DNA of 64,000 nucleotides from Echeneis naucrates (GCF_900963305.1 NC_042521.1:5475614-5539613); one strand, 5' to 3'. Counted from the stretch's first letter, positions 23,211-35,715 are shown. Notes: generated from the letters alone by a model not told the origin. Program-made: numbers and translations.

Positions 23211-23211
<1 letters not shown>
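19754..23211. other. csnk2b-Ly6 spacer, no gene seen
   Basis: About 3.5 kb of spacer holding only short frames on both strands, with no recognisable domain. An AATAAA at 20573-20578 is the nearest possible end for the small candidate gene upstream. No tandem repeat or transposon with clear ends was found by eye. Confidence 0.5.

Positions 23212-23247
<36 letters not shown>
23212..23247. repeat. (TG)n microsatellite in Ly6 gene 1 promoter
   Basis: About 18 TG units end 51 bp upstream of the TATA box of the first Ly6 gene. Its closeness to the promoter means length changes could affect expression, but that is inference. Confidence 0.9.
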
Positions 23248-23249
<2 letters not shown>

Positions 23250-23297
23250 GACCTCCCCTGATTGGATAACGGTGACGTTTGTTGGGAGGTGGAAGAT

Positions 23298-23303
23298 TAT
23301 AAA
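23298..23303 (+). promoter_or_regulatory. TATA box, Ly6 gene 1
   Basis: TATAAA lies 170 bp upstream of the first ATG of Ly6 gene 1. Ly6 genes 2 and 3 also have a TATAAA 118 and 136 bp upstream of their ATG, so the spacing supports a real core promoter with a start near 23328. Confidence 0.6.
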
Positions 23304-23467
23304 TGCAGCATTTCTCAGGGAAAAAAAAAAAAATTGATCTGCAGCTGTAACGGTTTGACTCCTCAGAAGCGCTCACCTGACGCCTCCCCAAAGTCCACTT
23401 CATCATCTAACGCAGTTTTCTTTTCTTTTCTTTTTTTTTTTTTATCTCTCCCTCCTTCAAGTCAAAA

Positions 23468-26400
23468 ATGAACAGAATTATTCTGCAACTTTTTGCGGTC
23501 GGATTCTGCTTTGCTGTCGGTAAGATTCAAACTCTTCAGAAAAAGTGTTGTGTGTTTAATAATGCGCCTTTTTTCAGCGCTGCACAGATAATTCCCTTTA
23601 AAAGCGGAGTTTCTTTGAGTGGACGCTGTGAAATGAGATAAAGATTAAATGTGCGTTTTTTGTAATGGAGTTTGGTGCCAGTCTGTTTTTTTTTTTTTTT
23701 TGTTTGTTGGTGAATTCAGAAACGGCATTTTGGATTTGCAGCTTTTTAGTTGTGACATTATGTGTTTTTCTTTCATTTTATGAGGTTTCTATGTTTTCCA
23801 TTAAGTGTGTTTTATTTTTAACATGCCCCTTGATGTCTGTTTTCCTGGCTGCATAAATAGGAACCTGCCAAACACCTTTCTGACAGTGAAAATGTTAATA
23901 TTTCTTTGCCTCTTAGAGCACTGTGGGAAATTTGTGTCATGCTGTACTTGGTGACTTGGAGACATGAAGCAGCACAGCTCCCAGGCTGTTAACTGTCTGG
24001 GTATTCCACATATCTTTTTATTCCCTCACTGAACCAAATCCACATCTCTGTGTCAAATCTGACGTGATAAATTAGAAATCGGACAACTAAAGCGGTTTAA
24101 TATTCCACAAGGGCACGATATTTCCATTTCTATGGCCAAAATATATAAAAATATAAGCTAATGAGCTGAGAAGCCTTGAATTGTGCCGCCTCTCTCTCAA
24201 GGTTAGTGATGGGTGAGGTAGTCACTGTATAAATGGTTAACAAGCTGAATTTTAAACAGCTGAAGTGGTTAACATGTCAGCAGACAAGAACATCAGCTGA
24301 AAGTTATGAGTATCAGGCAGTAATGGAAACCCAACAGTTGGGATAGTTGGCTAAAAGTTATGGGGAAATTGGTTGGTCTAAAATAAACCGCTGACACAAC
24401 TGGCTAACTGATAAAAGTAGACAGATAACTTGTCAAAACCCCAAAAACAAAATCCCACAAAATCAACTAGAGTTTAAATGAATTAACTTGAAAGTTCAGG
24501 GTTGATCTCATCTTGTAAACTATCATAAATATCATCATGTTTTCAGGTTTTATTCACCTTATTGGACATTAAACTGAATATTTTTTCAAGTTTTGGGCTT
24601 GAGTCTGGAAAAAAAATGGGAAATTTGAGGACACCAGCCTGAAAGTGGGGATTAATTGTAGGCATTCATAGACTGAGAACGACTCCAACCAGGAGATTTA
24701 ATTTAAGATTCAACAAAATGCAGAAAAAGCTGCTGCTTCAACAGATGAAAAAAGTAGCAGCAGAGTTTCCAGCAGGCTTGCATTTGCTCTAATGCTGTTA
24801 TTACAGGTCGGGGCGAGGCAGCTTGTATTTTTTCCCCAAACTGAATCACGTCCAAACCTGCCAGCCATTACATGAGAAATTCCTCACCTTGTAACAGCGG
24901 AGGCTGAGCCCAAGTCTCAAATTCCACTTCTGCAGAGCATCTGCACACTTGGCCAGGAAATTCGGCCCCCTGCTATTGTAGTTAATTTTTGTCCTCATGA
25001 TCCCCTCAGTGTTGCTGTTTTTGTCTCCTGTTTCCAACCACACCCTTTCTAGGGGGAACAGTTTTTTGTTTGTTTTTGTTTTTCGTTTTCTTGCCCACCC
25101 CATCCTTGAAGATCATCACCTTGACCTTTAGCCCACTTTAAGTGCCTTACTTAAATAGTTGTTTGTGACACCACAGTGAATCACAAATGGAGATGATAAC
25201 ACATTGAGGTTATACAACTCCCTGCACAAGGGTGGAGGGTTAAATCCATCTACGGGTGGGAGGCATTAGGCTCGATTTCACGGTTTTGCTTATTTTTTAA
25301 GTCAACAAGTTGTGGGCTACTGAGAGGTTTCCTAAAACATCAGGTGGCAGAAAAACTGACAGTCTTCAACTCTGTCTCCTAAATACTCTGTGATCCAGAT
25401 GTCAAGATTTAAAATGATGGAGTCTGGAGGGGATACTGACTTAAGAAGTTAATGAAATAGATGTTTTGGGGGGGCTTATAATTAAAACACAAGCCCCAAC
25501 TTGAAAACGTTTCCTACAGCTCACAGGGGAACAGTTTTTTTATATGTATCACACCAAAAGCCATCAGTAGTTCATTAACCATTTCTAGCTTCAGCCCGTC
25601 TATTAATGGTCTTCCCCCTACAGCTCTACACCCAAGGTGAGACATTTTCTGAAGACATTTTGGATATTTGAGGTTTAGAATTTAAGGTTTTAGGTATTTA
25701 GAAATGAACCTACAGGTATATGGTTAGAAAAAATATGTAAATATTACATTTTCCCATGAACGTATTTGCATATTAATTTAATTACTTGCTTACTGCGTGT
25801 GCACATTTGCATGGTGTTGGTTTTGTAACAGGCTTCACTGACCTTTAGAGTTTTCTGATGGTCATGTGAGGATGACCTCATGCTGAACTGATAACAGTGA
25901 CTAGAAAAAACACTTGTTTCAAGTTTAAACGTTTGTATTCAATCTGATGCCGTCAGGTGAAAAATCCTAGTAGCCCACTATGAACCCAAAGCACAGATTA
26001 GAGGCAAAAACATCTAAAGCTAAAAAGAGCTAGCTAAAAATAAATAAATAAATCATCCTTGTTATGTAAACAGTGGCCGACACCGTCTGTAGTTTTATGA
26101 CAGAGCAGCAGAGAGCAGTATAAGACTGATTCTGCACACTCCTGCTGCAGCACAACGTCTGCAGCCTCTAATAACCAAATTAACACAGATTTTAGAGAAA
26201 TTATGTATTAAGTTTTCCTCTCCTGCTCCTATTCCATCAAATTTCAGGGTTTTTTTTTTTTTAAAGAAAAGCTTCACACATGAGCAACACGGAGGAGTTG
26301 TAGTTAGAGCTCTGGCGTCTCTGGGTTTCATTCCTGGCCCGAGGCCTTTCTGTGTGTAGTGTACATGGGATCCCTCCAGTTCTCCCGCTTCCTCTCACAG

Positions 26401-29400
26401 CTGAAAGACATGTGTTTAGGTAGATTAGTGACTCAAAATGGCCCGTGGGCATGGCCCCGAATGAGAACAAGACGGGATGTTTGTCTCTGTGAGTCACTGC
26501 GTCTGTGCGGCGACAGACCTGTTCAGGTCGGACCACGCCTGCTACCTTGACGGGCAGCCAGTATTAAAATTAGTTAATATTCTTCACACTCTGCTACAGA
26601 GTTACTTATTCAATGACATGAACATTGTAACCTTTGTCCGGTCAGGGTTAGGAGCTGTTGGGGGTTTGAACTGCATTAGTTTGAGCTACGTGTTGTAACC
26701 TACCAACTGAGACTCTAAAGGCATTTTGAACATGTCAGCACCTTCCTGTCTGAACAAGGTGTTTTTCAAACGGGCCGATGATGATGATGAAGTGTGGCAG
26801 CTGTCATAATAAACAGCTCATTTTAATATCACAAAGATAGTTCAGGTGAAAGTATTTTGATGACCTTTGACAGCTCTTTGCTATTTCCCCTGCCCGTGTT
26901 TGTACTGCATGTCAATAACTAACTCTTAAAACTGTCGTCGTAATTTAGATTGGTCGTAATGACGTAGGAGTAAGAACGCAGCACATTCCAGCACACTATC
27001 GGGATGTCTGTGAGCATCTCGATATGCAATGACGGTGTCAGTGCTGCACGTTAAGGAGACGTGCTGTTGTGCAGAAGGTTTATAATGCAGGGCAGTAAGG
27101 ACACAGCCCAGCATATATTCATCCATCTCTGCTATTGGACGTAATTAGTTTTTCTGGTCCCGTGTGATTTTCATCTCCAGACTCCATCCCACTCCTCACT
27201 AATCCCCCATCTACAACAAAACAGTCAAAATCTGGGTCTCTTCAAGTTCATTAGTCTTGTCTCTGTTCTTGGTCAGCTTTTTCTTTCTTGTTGTGCTGCA
27301 TCTGTTTATGGTTATTTTGTGCCTGATTGTCAAAGTCAATTGTTTTACTTTTCAGTGACACTACTGAGGCTCAGTTTAACCTGAATATTAAGTTAAACTG
27401 AGCGTCTGGCTCCGATCTTGTGGGAATTATTTTTGTAGAAACGGAAGAACAAAATGTCCTAAGATGCATCCATTTGTGCATGTTTTTACAAAAGTGGATG
27501 ACTCCAGTAGCCTGAAGAATCAGTGAATTAGTATTACCAGTTAACCAGTAAGTCAGTACTGCAACACGCTCAGTTGCTGTAAGGTGTGGCAGAACGGGAG
27601 TGCCACAAAGTTTGTTCGGTTTTTTTTTACTTTTTTTGCGGTCACTTTATGGTTTGCTTCAGTACACAGTGTCATGCAAGAAACTGAGTCCGATATTTAG
27701 TACCGCTTCTTTTCACCTTGTTTTTTTTTTTCATTCTCAGGATTCTGTTGCTAAATTATGTAACCTATTGAAATCAGTGTAAACTAATGAACACCTGAGA
27801 TTGATGATTAAAATAAGATCAAAGTTACTGGGAATGCTACATTTTTATTGCATCCTACTAACCTTATTTTTGAAGACAACAGTGCTCCTCCATGACGGGA
27901 GCAGATTATTTTTAATGAGCCACAATCTCCAGAAATAGTTCAGACTCAGATATTTACTAAGCCCTCTTTGGAGCTATTTCTGGGCATTTTTTGGACAAAA
28001 TTCTAAGACCAGGCATTTCTTTTGTGTGTATTATATAAGAGTTTGAACAATAAGAAAGGAGGTACGGTCACAGATTTCTAAAGTGTCAGCCCCACTTGTC
28101 AGTTTGGGTGTGACCGAAACCTACAAGACAAGGTGAGGTAACATTGTGTTTAAAGGGGATGGGTGTGTTTGTTGTGGGTTTTTTTTTTTCTTTTCTTTTC
28201 TTTTGTTTAAACCGCTGAGGCAAAGAATTTTGATTGTCTTGCGGATGGCTAGTGGAACATTTCACATCAGTAATGGGTATACCTGTTTGTTTGTTTGTTT
28301 GTTTTTCTTCTTTATTCCCACTTGGAGTGTTGAAATTTGAAAATTCAGTTTGACAAAATCTTTTATGTAAGAACTAAAGCAATCAATTAGCAATTTGATG
28401 ATCAATAAGCGGATTTTTCAGATTTCCAAATACATTAACAAAATGAAATGAGTGCAGACATGGTAGGAAGTTTTTAACTCCTGTTGACTTCAGTGTCGAC
28501 TTCTCCAACGAAACCAAACCAAAAGGTTTCAACTGAGTGAACTTTGGTTATTGTGAAGGATCTTCCCTCCCTCCCCAAACTATGAGTCACTCACTTTAAA
28601 GTGTCTCGGCCTCAACAATGGGCCCCTTCACTTCAAGCCTGGCGTTACCGTGGTAACAGACGGTCATTGCAGTTTTAATTCTGGTTTAGTTCATGCTTAT
28701 TTTATTTTACGATGCACTTCATAGAGTATTGCATGCTGAGAGCACTGCAGTGGTTTAAAACCTGGATATTTTTTTGTTTCCCCCCAATGAGTTGGATTAG
28801 AAAATCCTGAGTTGATGATCTGGTGTGCGTGTTTTCCATTTTCTGGAAACAAGTCGATTATTTTCTAATTTGAAAGCACTGTACTCACAAGGTTTTGAGT
28901 TTTTATTTAATTTTTTTTAACAAATGTTTGATTAAAAAGTGGAAGAGATGATGAACATGTTCACATGATTTACACATAGTTACAGAAATTTACAGTTACT
29001 CTTCTTCTCCCTCTTTCACCCTTTCCTGCCATCTTTGTCTTGCCAGGCCAAGCTCTGCAGTGCTACAAATGTAAACTTGGCATCTGGAATCTGTGCATAA
29101 CGTCTATAACTACATGCGAAGAGGGAGAACATTGCTTCAACGGTGTCGGGCATGCAGGTAAGGAGCTTAGTGGGTAAAAAAAATCTGACCAGACTGCATT
29201 CTGCCGTAAGAACTCATCCTTTTGGTAATCAGACAAACCTTTCCATTACATCTTCAGCACGTGAAGTTCAGTCGTAGGTCAACAGAAATTGGTTCTTGGA
29301 AAATGTAGAATATTTTTCATTGAAAGGTTTAGGTGACCTTTTTTATTATTTGGTTATATATGGCAGCTCAACATGACAACAGGAATAATGTGATATTACA

Positions 29401-30645
29401 TATGTAGTCATTATTAATTGTGAGGAAAAAACCTTATTTACACATCAGTTGCAGCTGTAAACTCACACTTAGGTACTGATTTTGACATTTCACATGCTAT
29501 AGATGAAAGAGATGCCTCATATGCACTTAACAGTTAAAAATGGTGATAACAATCACCAACCTATCTTCGTTTGCATGGGTTAACCCATAGATTTCAATCC
29601 CTCCTTTTAACTTATTTTGTGTTAATTTGTCACTCTCGGTCTGACAGCTGAGATGGCCAGACATCAAAACACTCATCCTAACTTACACAGAATCTAGTTA
29701 CAGAAGGATTTGAATATTTTTCTGGTTGCTCATGTAAATCTAATTCAAACATGTTAATTTGTCAAATGAATGACATTTTCCTAAAACAGCAGTTTAGAAA
29801 TCCAGGTTGATGATTTTCCATGAATGCACTGAGTCTACCACTCCTTATGTCAAAGATAAATCAGTTTTTTTTTTGTCTACCATCACCTTCCTAATAACCA
29901 AATAAATCTTTATTGATCTGTTGACTCTCATGTCAGATTTATTAGTCTCTACATTACTTACCACAAAGGTTTAAATGACTCACGTGGCCTCAGGGTGACG
30001 CATTCCTTTTTCTTTTTTTTTTTTTCTTTATGCCAAATGTACACATAAAGCGGATCCCTGATAAATGTCCCATTTACTGATTTCTACTTCTGTTGACGTA
30101 TTTAAGAAAACATCAACTGCCCATTGTGGTCATTCCAGTGATTATGAATGATATATAGAAATATAAGAACTGTAAGATTGTAAAATGTCTTGAAACAGAT
30201 TATAATTGCTGACATACTGTACATATATAACGTGTCCTTGTTACTTCATAGGGTCCTAAATAAGTTTTTCACAGGTTACACTTTTGGTGGATTAGGGTTT
30301 GGGTGTGTTCACTCTATTGTCCTTTAGTTGTCATAAAACCAACCAAAACTGGACTAACTGGGTACACTTCTCCAAATGTGAGGCCGCTGACGGTTTCTGT
30401 CTGCTGTCTCCACAGTCAGCTTCATGAATATCACCATGAAGGGTTGTCTAAAAGTGGCCGACTGCAACCAGACCAAGGAAGTAAACTTTCCTACCAGCAC
30501 CTCCAACTCCACCGCCTACAGCATGACCAAGACCTGCTGCACCACCAACCTGTGCAACGCCGCCCCCGGTCTGCCGGGGGCGGCCGGGGTCAGCCTGGCC
30601 TTCGCCACCGTCGCCACTCTGCTGGCAGCTAATATTCTGGTTTAA
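23468..30645 (+). CDS. Ly6/uPAR-domain GPI-anchored protein, cluster gene 1
   Basis: Three coding exons (23468-23519, 29047-29157, 30416-30645) total 393 nt and 130 residues, with both introns in phase 1. Exon 1 encodes the signal peptide MNRIILQLFAVGFCFAV. Exons 2-3 encode one three-finger domain with ten cysteines in Ly6 spacing: LQCYKC, LC, TC, HCFNG, KGC, ADC, TCC and NLCNA. Three N-glycosylation sites follow (NIT, NQT, NST). A hydrophobic C-terminus of about 20 residues after small residues is a GPI-attachment signal. Such proteins sit on the outer face of the plasma membrane and bind partner proteins; no ligand can be read from the sequence. The CxxC...CF(N)G pattern resembles SPACA4/Bouncer-type Ly6 proteins. 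Position next to csnk2b matches mammalian LY6G5B/LY6G5C, but one-to-one orthology is not shown. Intron 1 is 5.5 kb, far longer than in its neighbours. Confidence 0.88.
26300..26560 (+). mobile_element. degenerate teleost interspersed repeat (SINE/LINE-tail type)
   Basis: In Ly6 gene 1 intron 1, segments such as GGCCCGAGGCCTTTCTGTGT, CCGCTTCCTCTCACAG, AAAGACATGTG, TTAGTGACTCAAAATGGCCC and GGCGACAGACCTGTTCAGG follow, in order, a repeat family that is very common in fish genomes. The copy is old, with many substitutions, and lacks the usual 3' tail of short tandem units. I recognise the family by pattern only and cannot give its Repbase name. The sequence at 35014-35145 looks like the other end of the same family in reverse orientation. 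Confidence 0.5.
27369..27403. repeat. perfect 12-bp inverted repeat, 11-nt loop
   Basis: GCTCAGTTTAAC at 27369-27380 is the exact reverse complement of GTTAAACTGAGC at 27392-27403. It lies in Ly6 gene 1 intron 1. It may be the remnant of a short inverted-repeat element or chance; no target-site duplication was found. Confidence 0.6.
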
Positions 30646-32117
30646 CAGGAGATGTAGGGTGATGCGTGAATGACACACAGCTCGTACACATGCAGAATGA
30701 ACACACACACACACACACACACGCACGGACACGCACACACACACACACACATTCCATGTTGTACACATACAAGCACTACAAGGATTAAATTGAATGCCCT
30801 CTTCAGACAAGAGCTCTGCTGTTTTGCCACTCCAGAGCTCATGTTTTTCTTTCTCTTCGTGGGTCCTGTGTTTACTGTCCTTCAGGTGTATCGTACTACT
30901 CTCGTGTGTTTTTCAGCTAAAATTTGATTCCTTCTCTGTTTTTTTTTTTTTTTGCATTTTTTTGTTTTTAAGACGCTTTGGTGGAAAGACAATTGAAACC
31001 CGAAAATGAGTGTGTAACGCTGACATAATTTTAGCTCTCTGCGTTGAAGTTTAATTAGGATTTTATTTTTATTTTAGTTTTTTTTTTTGTGTGTGTGTGT
31101 GTGTGTCAGCAGTTGAAATGCACGTTGTTCACGTATGTCAGTCAAGAACAGTCAGTGCTGTTTATTATAGCTTAAGGGAATAGTTTGACACTCTGGGGGA
31201 AAAAAAATACCGCTAGAAAGTTGTTGGGGTTTTTTTGTTAGTTTTTTTTTTGTTAGTTTGTTTTTGTTTGTGTTTTGTTTTGTTTTTTCCATTCAGTCAG
31301 GGCTTTGCGGAAAAAGCAAAGCTACAACCTGGAGACAGTTAGCTTAGCTTAGCATAAAGAGAGGCAGAGGATAAAAATGCTAGCCATGTTAACGTCCATG
31401 GCATCTTTTTAAATACTAATAATTGCCATGAAGTATCAGTTTAGGTTTTTTTGTTGTTGTTTGTTTTAGTAGCTCAGGCTTGTAAAATGTTGATGAGCTG
31501 TAGGAGAGTTGATAGCAGATTTTTTTTTTTTTAAACCTTTCGTCTGAAGACACACATTTCCACTTCTTTTGCCAAGCTAAGCTAGGCTAGGCTAATTTAC
31601 CAGATTGTCAAACTATTCTTTTAATTTATTAAATTTGACTGTTGTCTTTTTAGAACCAAGATTGAAATGTCAGAATAATTTTAGCACTCACTAAGTGTTT
31701 CTTGTATCATTTATTTCCTGTCGCTTTAATTGCATGTCGCTAACATGATATCAGTGGGGCTGTTTTGTGTGGCAGTATCTGTGAAGCTTCTTGTTTTTGG
31801 ATTATATTCCATTAACTGTTTATATTTTTGATATTGTTAGAACTGTTTGTCTTTATATTTTTGAATGTATATCTGGAGAACTTCAAATAAATTGTGTTTT
31901 GTTTGGCAATGAGACTTTAAATTGTACAAAATTTAAGTATGGCAACGCAAATCATTGTCTGTGTTGTATTGGCTTGTATTTATGCATGAATGACAAATCA
32001 TTACAGCCGTACACCTTCCTTAATTTGTTGTTGGTGTTAAAAAAAACAAATGTATGTGTCTCTAAATATATTTCATTGTAAATTCGGCCATGTATGAAGT
32101 TTGGAGAATGCAATAAA
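30646..32117 (+). other. Ly6 gene 1 3' UTR with poly(A) signals
   Basis: The UTR starts with an AC microsatellite at 30701-30750, contains a miniature transposon at 31172-31624, and has AATAAA at 31886-31891 and again at 32112-32117. Several T-runs and a GT tract near 31088-31108 add to the low complexity. Which signal is used cannot be told. Confidence 0.5.
31172..31624. mobile_element. non-autonomous DNA transposon (MITE) with TTAA ends
   Basis: The left end TTAAGGGAATAGTTTGACA and the right end, which reverse-complements to TTAAAAGAATAGTTTGACA, form terminal inverted repeats. These extend inward to a shared TCTGG, and TTAA lies at each outer edge. The roughly 450-bp interior contains the CAGTTAGCTTAGCTTAGCAT motif found in a widespread fish MITE family. 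It has no coding capacity. TTAA target sites suggest piggyBac-type mobilisation, which is inference. It lies in the 3' UTR of Ly6 gene 1; a related core fragment occurs at 37884-37925. Confidence 0.6.
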
Positions 32118-33070
32118 TGCTCCAAATGGGGGGGAAAAGCTCCTGTGGCACAGTTTGGTTTCTCCTAGCTGCATGTTGTCCTGCAGGGCCGACTGGTTCT
32201 TCAGGTTTTGTTGCTTCATCCATCTTAGAAAGAATTCGTCTTTCTTGATTTACTCTTTATTTTTATATTACAAGATTATCTTTGCATGTGACAAAATCAA
32301 ATCTGATAAATGATAAAGTAGGATATTTGTAGAAATGGTGTTTAAATCACCCGGGGCCAGACTTTGGTGTGTTAGGGGCATCCATCATATAAAAATGTGT
32401 GCAATGCTCAAAAGACAATGTGAACCAACCAACTTTAATTTATAAATCATATTTTAGTCAGGATTTGGTGGCTTTTGAAGAATTAAATACAGTAAATGAA
32501 AAACATTCCTCCCCTTCCCTCTTCAATAATATTTAAAGCAGTTGATTTGTTTAATAGAAATGTTTCAGATAAAATGCCAAATATTCACTGATTTGATGCT
32601 TTTCTTCGTTTCATTTGAGGAGAAGAATGTAAAACTTGAAGATAAGATAGAAGTGTAAGAATAACATAACAGACTTTGATTAAAATGATTAGGACCAAAA
32701 ATCAAAGATATTTAATTTCAGCTGAGGCATATTCACTTTTTCAAGTTTGGAGCAACAGAGAAACTCAAGCTAAATATAAATCAACAAATTTCACTTTGCA
32801 TTCTTCATTTTTTGGCCATTATGAGAATTTTTCTAAGCATTTTAAGACAAATTCTTAAACAATTGTCTTACTAGATAAACTTAAACTGGTGATACAGTCA
32901 ATCCCTTTACCATAATAAATGTAAAACCCATATGGAGATCGTATTGCTCGTGGTATTCATTTAGAAATTGCGTCAGTCATATTTTGCATTCCTTTGAGCT
33001 GTCAAGCATTCCCTGATGTAAAGTTTAACAAAAGACTCGAAAACCCTTTTGTGTTCCTCCCTCCAACCTG
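32118..33070. other. spacer between Ly6 genes 1 and 2
   Basis: AT-rich sequence without recognisable exons, ending at the TATA box of Ly6 gene 2. Only short frames are present and no repeat family was recognised. Confidence 0.5.
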
Positions 33071-33074
33071 TGTC

Positions 33075-33080
33075 TATAAA
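33075..33080 (+). promoter_or_regulatory. TATA box, Ly6 gene 2
   Basis: TATAAA in the context GTCTATAAATCCC, 118 bp before the start codon, gives an expected transcription start near 33105. Confidence 0.65.
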
Positions 33081-33192
33081 TCCCAAGCCACACCAAACAG
33101 GCTCATCACTTTCCAAACTGCTTCAGGACCTTCAGTGGAAGGATTTCTTTTTGTCTGTGACCTGAGACCAAGATCCAAACCAACACAACAAA

Positions 33193-34685
33193 ATGGGCAA
33201 GATCGTTTTTGCAATCATTGCAGCTGTTGCATCTTTCATTCTGGGTAAGACGAACCAATAATCAGAATAACCGTTGTTTTTGGGCAAATACTCTAGCAGT
33301 GATTTAGTTATCCTTAACTCTCAAATTCAGATATTACTGACAAACAATGTTGTTTATTCAGTGAAAAACGTAATCCTAAAAAAGATCAGCAAAATACTCA
33401 GTGAAATGACAGATTGGATGCTGTTCCTTGTTCAGCGATTTTATTTTATTTCAACCATTTTTATTTCTGTTTATTTCCATGTTTTCGCTGTGACGTATTA
33501 CAAAGAAATTAGAAATCACTGTTGATTTCATCTGAACAATTGAACAACTCTTTAAGGATAGAATTAGCATCCTCAAAGAGTTCCATTCCATATCAATGAA
33601 ATTATCAAATACCAAAGTGAAGGGTGTGGCGAATTCTCCAAAACAGTTTTAGCTGAACCAGGACTAAGACTCTGTCATGATTTTAAAGATATCTAGGTGC
33701 ATTAATTAAACCTGGAGGAGATGCAATCTTGGCTCTATATGTTTGTATGTTTTGATTTTAACTTTTGTGTTGACTTGTGTGTTTCAGCTGAGTCCCTCAC
33801 CTGCAACAAATGCACCTTTGGCCTCGTGGGAATCTGCCTGAACTCTGATACTGAACAGTGTTCATCCAACTCCAGTGTTTGCTTTACTGGAAAAGCCAGT
33901 AGGTCACCTCCCAATAATCCACACCCATTTTCAATCATCCATTTTGTAATACGACAGGCCTGATTCACTTAAATTCTTTTTTAATACTTTAACACCCAGA
34001 AACAGATCAACAAACACACCACAGTGTCCTCAGGATGACTAGGCATTGATATTTTATCTGCAAGGATGTATTTATTAATTTTCTATGATTAATGGTTGGT
34101 CAAAAGGCGGACAGAACTAAAAAAAACTAAAAGCCAAAAAAAGAGAGAAAAGAAAATCTCTTTTTTAAACTTTGTTGTTTTTTTTTTTAAGGTTCCAGTG
34201 GTTTTAAATAAAAACAAAAAAGAGGAGAAGAACTTTAGTTGGAGAGGGAAACTAATAAATAAAGTATTAAAATGAGAAATTTGAATCGGCATGAGTGTAA
34301 AATTACAAAATATAATAATGACTGAGAGTGAGAAGTCCAATAAAACAAGAGCACAAACTACAGAAACCTCCAAACTGGATTTGATGTCATGGATCATATT
34401 CACAGAACTGTCTTTGTAATCTAACACCACTGTTTCTCCTCAGCTTTCCCATCACTCTCAGACTTCGTTGGCTTCAACACCCAGGGCTGCAGAGATGATG
34501 CCACCGGCTGCAACATGACCACCAACGCCACCCTGCTGAGTGTCACTTACACCACCGCAGTGGAGTGCTGCTCGACAGACCAATGCAACCCAGTGACGCT
34601 CAGCGGCGCCCCGTCTACCAGGATGACCCTCACCGCCGCTGTCGGTGCAGCTGTCCTGGCCTCCGTTTGGGGAAGCCTCCTTTAA
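33193..34685 (+). CDS. Ly6/uPAR-domain GPI-anchored protein, cluster gene 2
   Basis: Exons 33193-33244, 33788-33898 and 34444-34685 total 405 nt and 134 residues, with phase-1 introns. The signal peptide is MGKIVFAIIAAVASFILA. The mature domain starts ESLTCNKCTFGLVGICLN and has ten cysteines in the same order as gene 1, ending VECCSTDQCN. N-glycosylation sites are NSS, NMT and NAT. A hydrophobic tail after SGAPSTRM fits GPI attachment. Exon 2 is 111 nt and exon 1 is 52 nt, exactly as in genes 1, 3 and 4, showing descent by tandem duplication. Outside the cysteines, glycines and exon joints the protein differs strongly from its neighbours. Its function is not known; it resembles SPACA4/Bouncer-like and other short Ly6 proteins. 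It has its own TATA box and a poly(A) signal at 34758. Confidence 0.9.
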
Positions 34686-34757
34686 ATCAGCATCACAAAA
34701 AAAAAAAAAAAAACTGCAGGAAGACCAGCTACTACAAGCTAAAAAAGCACATTTTGC

Positions 34758-34763
34758 AATAAA
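34758..34763 (+). terminator. poly(A) signal, Ly6 gene 2
   Basis: A canonical AATAAA 73 bp after the stop codon implies a very short 3' UTR, unlike gene 1. An A-run at about 34697-34713 lies just before it. Confidence 0.6.
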
Positions 34764-35013
34764 CGTTTAGTTTCCATAACCTATGTCAAGTCAACTTATA
34801 TGAGCCTGAAGCCGAATAGAACAAGATGAAGTTCCAGGGGGATACCGAGTTTAGAAAGCTTCACTGTGATTGTTATACTTTTCTCTTTTTTTTTTTATCA
34901 ATTAATTTATATATCATTTTCACTACCTTGTGTCACATCTGGGTTTTTACTTTTGTTTAAAAGAAAAAGTGACACTAAAAAACTGAACTGCTACTGGTTC
35001 CTACCTGGAAAAC

Positions 35014-35145
35014 ATTCATTCATTCATTCATTCATTCATCTTCTGCCGCTTATTCATTTCCGGGTTGAGGGGCGGGCGTGCTGGAGCCAATCCCAGCTCA
35101 CATTGGGCGAGGGCGGGGTCACCCAGGACTGGTCACCAGTCCCCT
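35014..35145 (-). mobile_element. truncated interspersed repeat with (ATTC)n tail
   Basis: On the minus strand this reads GACTGGTGACCAGTCC, GGTGACCCCGCCCTCGCCC, TGAGCTGGGATTGGCTCCAG and AAGCGGCAGAAGATG, followed by GAAT repeats. This is the 3' end of an abundant fish repeat whose copies end in short tandem units, a trait of L2/CR1-type LINEs and the SINEs they mobilise. Only about 130 bp remain, so it is strongly truncated. It lies between Ly6 genes 2 and 3. Confidence 0.6.
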
Positions 35146-35715
35146 ACTTCAACCTGATATCCAATAATTAACAATGTTTTGTTTTGTCTTGTATTAAAAA
35201 AAAAAATCTGAAGCAATATTCAACTTTGAAAGGTACCCAATCAGATTGTATTTGCTCTTGGATGTACCTGGATTTACTAATAAATGTACAATAACCATAA
35301 CAAACCTATCAACTTGTCATTCTGAACACGAACACACACATGTTGCATTTGAAAGAGTCTAAAATGATTTGGGTTAAGTCACGTCAGGTCATTTTGTAGC
35401 ATCACTTTATAAAAGACCCAACGATTCCCAAATCGAACGAGCTCTTGAAACGGGAAATGGGAATATTTGAATATATGTAAAATATCCACAAATAGTTGAA
35501 AACCAGTAGATTGCTGAGTAATAGATGAATTGTTAAAATGACCATCTTCTGTATAAAAGGAACCAAAGCTGCCTAAACACTAATGATTCATCTTACAGGG
35601 CCGAGAAGGCGTGCCTCCATTCCTGTTTTGTTTTCCTTCATGTATGGAAATGCGCCTTTTTACAACTTTCTTATCTGGACAGATGACGTCTTTTGCTGAT
35701 ACGACTCCCCCGGTG

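Noticed and set aside
24214-24440. Loosely repeated GTTAACATG / AGCTGAAAGTTATG / GGCTAAAAGTTATG motifs
   Set aside because: Units are too irregular to define a tandem repeat or a named element by eye.
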